From the NCBI GenBank assembly GCA_964397565.1, contig CAYNJC010000002.1:124001-188000 (forward strand): a DNA stretch of 64,000 nt, in the 5' to 3' direction. This DNA is from JAPLST01 sp964397565 (lineage in GTDB: Bacteria; Auribacterota; UBA3054; JAPLST01). Below are positions 61,940 through 64,000 of the stretch, piece by piece (the stretch's first letter is position 1; each line of letters starts with the position of its first letter). The notes beneath the pieces are model-generated. The model saw only the letters and a program-made list of their open reading frames with translations, did no database searches and was not told where the DNA came from. Position numbers and translations under genes: made by a program.

Positions 61940-62362
61940 ATGAATCTTCTTGTGGCCACGTGCCTCTGCGTGGTCTTCACGGGCTGTTCCAGCACCAGCG
62001 TTGAGAAGGTCGGTGCCGGCGTGGCGCTACCGCTCGCAGCCGTGGGCGACACCCTGGTCCTGCCCGTGCAAGGCTTGGGCCGCTCGTCCGCGGCGCTGAT
62101 GCGCGCCGGCGACCGGCACAGCGAAAAAGTGGCCGAAGAAGACATCGGCAATGACGTGACTGCGCAGGCGGATCAATGGTCATCCATTGTCTATTACGCG
62201 CCGGGCGTGGCGCTCTGGCCGTTCTACAAGATAGCACCCAATGAGTTGTACCCGATGACCAAGGGCTGCTCTGCGGTCTTGGACTATGATCCCGCCGCAA
62301 CCAACGCCGCGGCGGCCGCGGCGCGCGACCGCGTCCCGGAGGACACCTTTGAAGAGTGGTGA
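61940..62362 (+). CDS. Small lipoprotein of unknown function
   Basis: 140 residues from ATG 61940. An in-frame ATG at 61919 is part of the tandem repeat and not preferred. Signal peptide MNLLVATCLCVVFTGC with lipobox VFTGC and then Ser-Ser-Thr-Ser, so outer-membrane sorting is likely. The rest is VGAGVALPLAAVGDTLVLPV, a helical stretch, VYYAPGVALWPFYKIAPNEL and an Ala-rich acidic end. I do not recognise a family. The last 14 bases overlap the RhuM gene in another frame. Confidence 0.7.
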   Translation: MNLLVATCLCVVFTGCSSTSVEKVGAGVALPLAAVGDTLVLPVQGLGRSSAALMRAGDRHSEKVAEEDIGNDVTAQADQWSSIVYYAPGVALWPFYKIAPNELYPMTKGCSAVLDYDPAATNAAAAAARDRVPEDTFEEW

Positions 62363-63419
62363 ACTCCTGCCCGCCGTCCCCGGCGGCGAATTCATCCTCT
62401 ACCAGACCGAGGACGGGCGCACGCGCATTCAGTGCCGGTTTGAGAACGAGACGGTCTGGCTGACGCAAAAGCTGATGGCAGAGCTGTTCCAGAAGGATGT
62501 GCGCACGATCAACGAACACATCCAGAACGTGTTTGCCGAGGGGGAATTGTCGCCGGAGTCAGTTATCCGGAAATTCCGGATAACTGCCGCCGACGGCAAG
62601 ATCTACGAGACCCAGCACTACAACCTTGATGTCATCATTTCCGTGGGCTACCGCGTGAAATCGCCGCGCGGCACGCAGTTCCGCATCTGGGCCACGCAAC
62701 GGCTGCGTGAATACATCGTCAAGGGCTTCACGATGGACGATGAGCGGCTCAAGAATCCGCCGGGCAAAGGGCAGAAGGATTATTTCGACGAGCTGCTCGA
62801 GCGCATCCGCGACATCCGCGCCAGTGAGCGCCGCATGTATCTGCGCGTCCGCGACATCCTCGCCCTTGCCACCGACTACGACCCGAAGGACGAGCAGGTC
62901 CAGACCGTCTTCCAAATCATGCAGAACAAACTCCATTTCGCCGTCACCGGCAAGACTGCGTCCGAACTCATCGCCGCACGCGCCGATGCCAACCAGCCCA
63001 ACATGGGCCTCACCTCATGGAAGTCCGGTGCCGTCCGCAAAGGCGATGTCACCGTCGCCAAAAACTATCTGCGCGAAGGCGAAATCACCGAACTCAACCG
63101 CATTGTCGTCATGTTCCTTGACTTTGCCGAGGACCAGGCCCGCCGCCGCAAGCAGGTCTTCCTCCGCGACTGGCAGGCCAAACTCGATGAATTCTTGCGC
63201 TTCAACGAGCGCAAGATCCTGCCCGCCGCCGGCAACATCTCGCGCGAGGAAGCAGAGTGTCAGGCGTATGAGCACTACGCTCGATTTGAGGAACGTCGGC
63301 GCCACGCCGCCGAAGACGCGGGACAAGCCGAAGCGCTCAAGGTGCTCGAACAAGCCGCCAAGCAGATCGAACAACGCAAAACCGTTCCCGGCAAGCGAAA
63401 GAAAGAAGCCAAGGCATAA
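62349..63419 (+). CDS. rhuM: RhuM-family protein
   Basis: 356 residues from TTG 62349. GGAGGA (62338-62343) precedes it by five bases, the best start in the frame. The frame itself is open from 62286. The N-terminal half has the RhuM pattern: GGEFILYQTEDGRTRIQCRF, VWLTQKLMAELFQKDVRTIN, RKFRITAADGKIYETQHYNL, VGYRVKSPRGTQFRIWATQR and LREYIVKGFTMDDERLKN. The C-terminal half is helical with DYFDELLERIRDIRASERRM and DVTVAKNYLREGEI, ending in a Lys-rich tail. RhuM genes occur on genomic islands near defence and toxin systems in many bacteria; the function is not known and no catalytic role is claimed. A DNA palindrome (62561-62585) lies inside it. Confidence 0.9.
   Translation: MKSGELLPAVPGGEFILYQTEDGRTRIQCRFENETVWLTQKLMAELFQKDVRTINEHIQNVFAEGELSPESVIRKFRITAADGKIYETQHYNLDVIISVGYRVKSPRGTQFRIWATQRLREYIVKGFTMDDERLKNPPGKGQKDYFDELLERIRDIRASERRMYLRVRDILALATDYDPKDEQVQTVFQIMQNKLHFAVTGKTASELIAARADANQPNMGLTSWKSGAVRKGDVTVAKNYLREGEITELNRIVVMFLDFAEDQARRRKQVFLRDWQAKLDEFLRFNERKILPAAGNISREEAECQAYEHYARFEERRRHAAEDAGQAEALKVLEQAAKQIEQRKTVPGKRKKEAKA
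62561..62585. repeat. 25-base perfect dyad inside rhuM
   Basis: AGTTATCCGGAA, one central A, TTCCGGATAACT. It lies in the codons of the RKFRITA block. Confidence 0.85.
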
Positions 63420-63642
63420 AGCTCCCCGCCTGCCCGAACGACAAATCCACTGGCCTGTCTGCGCCAAGTTGAGCGCGGCAGGCAGGCGGTACATGCCGCG
63501 GCGACGCGCCAAAGCAGCGGGCGCCGCCTGCGGCTGAGGCCTTGGCGTGTGATGGCACGCCGCCGTGTTTCCCGTACCGTTGGTTGCGCGGGCATTCGAC
63601 GTGCAACACGCACAACGGGGCGCCAACCCATTTCGGAATTAT
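63420..63642. other. Spacer after rhuM, no gene
   Basis: GC-rich with an imperfect hairpin near 63451-63487 (CTGTCTGCGC against GCGCGGCAGGCAG) that might end rhuM transcription. Short open frames lack support. Confidence 0.5.
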
Positions 63643-63667
63643 AAATTCGTTGGTTACCAACGAATTT
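63643..63667. promoter_or_regulatory. 25-base dyad upstream of the DeoR-family gene
   Basis: AAATTCGTTGGT, one central T, ACCAACGAATTT: 12-base arms, perfect. It ends 42 bases before the -35. It could be an operator for another regulator, or the rhuM terminator; there is no T-tract. Confidence 0.5.
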
Positions 63668-63709
63668 CCCCGCCCGGCACCCGTGCCTGCCCGCGCCGTG
63701 CCGGGCCCC

Positions 63710-63738
63710 TTGACACATTGTGAAATATATTGTATAAT
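63710..63738 (+). promoter_or_regulatory. Consensus sigma70 promoter of the DeoR-family gene
   Basis: TTGACA (63710-63715), 17-base AT-rich spacer, TATAAT (63733-63738): both hexamers and the spacing are consensus. Such a strong promoter is usually held back by a repressor, fitting the operator right after it. Confidence 0.8.
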
Positions 63739-63749
63739 GATGCATGATG

Positions 63750-63763
63750 TTTCATTTTATTTC
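63750..63763 (+). promoter_or_regulatory. AgaR/DeoR-like operator, direct TTTY repeats
   Basis: TTTCATTTTATTTC reads TTTC-A-TTTT-A-TTTC, fitting the published AgaR-type consensus core TTTCRTTTYRTTTY as I remember it. It covers about +6 to +19 and lies 15 bases before the ATG, so binding would block transcription. Confidence 0.6.
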
Positions 63764-63778
63764 AATGGCGGAAACGCG

Positions 63779-64000
63779 ATGATCGGGGCGCAGCGCCAGC
63801 AGCAGATCTTGGATGCACTCGGCCGCCACGCCTTCCTCGGCAGCGCGGCGTTGGCACGCAGCCTGGCTGTCAGCCGCGTGACGATCTATCGCGATCTGGA
63901 AGAGCTGGCCGCGCTGGGCCTGGTGCGGCGCGTGCGCGGCGGCATTGCCCGGATTGACGCCGCCGGCGTGCCGGCCCGCGCCGGCTTTCATGAGCGCCAG
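63779..64000 (+). CDS. DeoR-family transcriptional regulator, 3'-truncated by window edge
   Basis: 74 codons are visible from ATG 63779 to the end, in a frame still open. The translation begins MIGAQRQQQILDALGRHAFL and continues with an HTH: AALARSLAVSRVTIYRDLEE then LAALGLVRRVRGGIARID. This is the N-terminal domain of DeoR-type repressors (R...I...L, LA..L.VS..T..RDL..L...G...R..GG). Family members respond to sugar phosphates through a C-terminal domain that is out of view. It lies behind a consensus promoter with an AgaR-like operator over its start, so autorepression is likely. No strong ribosome site (GGAAA only). Confidence 0.88.
   Translation, partial: MIGAQRQQQILDALGRHAFLGSAALARSLAVSRVTIYRDLEELAALGLVRRVRGGIARIDAAGVPARAGFHERQ

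Noticed and set aside
63744..63782. 12-codon open frame (ATGATG...TGA) overlapping the DeoR-family start
   Set aside because: It lacks a ribosome site and covers the operator; it might be a leader peptide, but nothing supports that.

Overview
This GC-rich, gene-dense 64 kb window comes from a bacterial chromosome with an outer membrane. It has a heavy-metal RND exporter, LolA/LolB-like proteins, several lipoproteins with lgt, and two proteins ending in PEP-CTERM-type sorting tails. The spacers carry tandem heptamers such as (CCCTGAA)n and (CCTGAAA)n, 'AATATCCAATA'-type elements, and GGGAGCGGCCTCCGTG-type repeats. Together with PEP-CTERM tails, a B12-dependent ribonucleotide reductase and the hydrogenase-type modules, this suggests an anaerobic or facultative member of the PVC group (Kiritimatiellota, Lentisphaerota or Verrucomicrobiota). 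That placement is inference from style, not from a marker gene. No rRNA, tRNA, CRISPR array or complete insertion sequence was seen.

Layout. 1-5.9 kb: the 3' part of a large acyl-CoA dehydratase activase/dehydratase fusion, then a PEP-CTERM beta-helix surface protein. 6.1-9.5 kb (minus): a DUF362 ferredoxin-type protein behind a PcrA/UvrD helicase. 10-18.8 kb: class II ribonucleotide reductase, a secreted multi-domain protein, a very large polytopic membrane protein and a LOG-family protein. 19.4-25.7 kb: a pterin pair (PTPS-like and FolE), a LolA-like and a LolB-like protein, RlmN, a cysteine-rich unknown, and an unusual AdkA-like/deoxyribosyltransferase-like fusion next to a left-handed beta-helix protein. 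26-33.2 kb (minus): agmatine deiminase, M28 peptidase and SerA, then two tandem SPFH proteins. 33.7-34.2 kb: a RelB/YafQ toxin-antitoxin pair inside a 47-bp inverted repeat. 34.7-41.3 kb (minus): a CusA/CusB-type metal exporter with a YHS-like metal-binding protein. 41.4-43.7 kb: a BON-like secreted protein divergent from three tandem paralogues of an unrecognised secreted family. 43.8-49.9 kb (minus): a six-gene hydrogenase-type operon. 50.5-54.1 kb: histidine kinase, sigma-54 activator and lgt, bracketed by a 165-bp inverted repeat. 54.3-64 kb: LacZ, HisD-Def-amidohydrolase, an orphan FAD subunit, a lipoprotein, RhuM and the start of a DeoR-family regulator.

How the genes work together. The clearest multi-gene machine is the operon at 43.8-49.9 kb. 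In order it encodes a NuoE-like subunit, a GHKL ATPase, an HndB-like protein that has lost its cluster cysteines, a NuoF-GltD fusion, a HoxU/NuoG-like electron-wiring subunit, and a HoxY-type [NiFe]-hydrogenase small subunit. This resembles an electron-bifurcating HydABCSL or Hox complex, but no large catalytic subunit follows the small subunit here. Several promoters are unusually readable and share an extended -10 (TGTGC then TAnnnT). Two of them place the start of transcription on the start codon, suggesting leaderless mRNAs. Many genes have clear AGGA/GGAG sites, but a good number have none.
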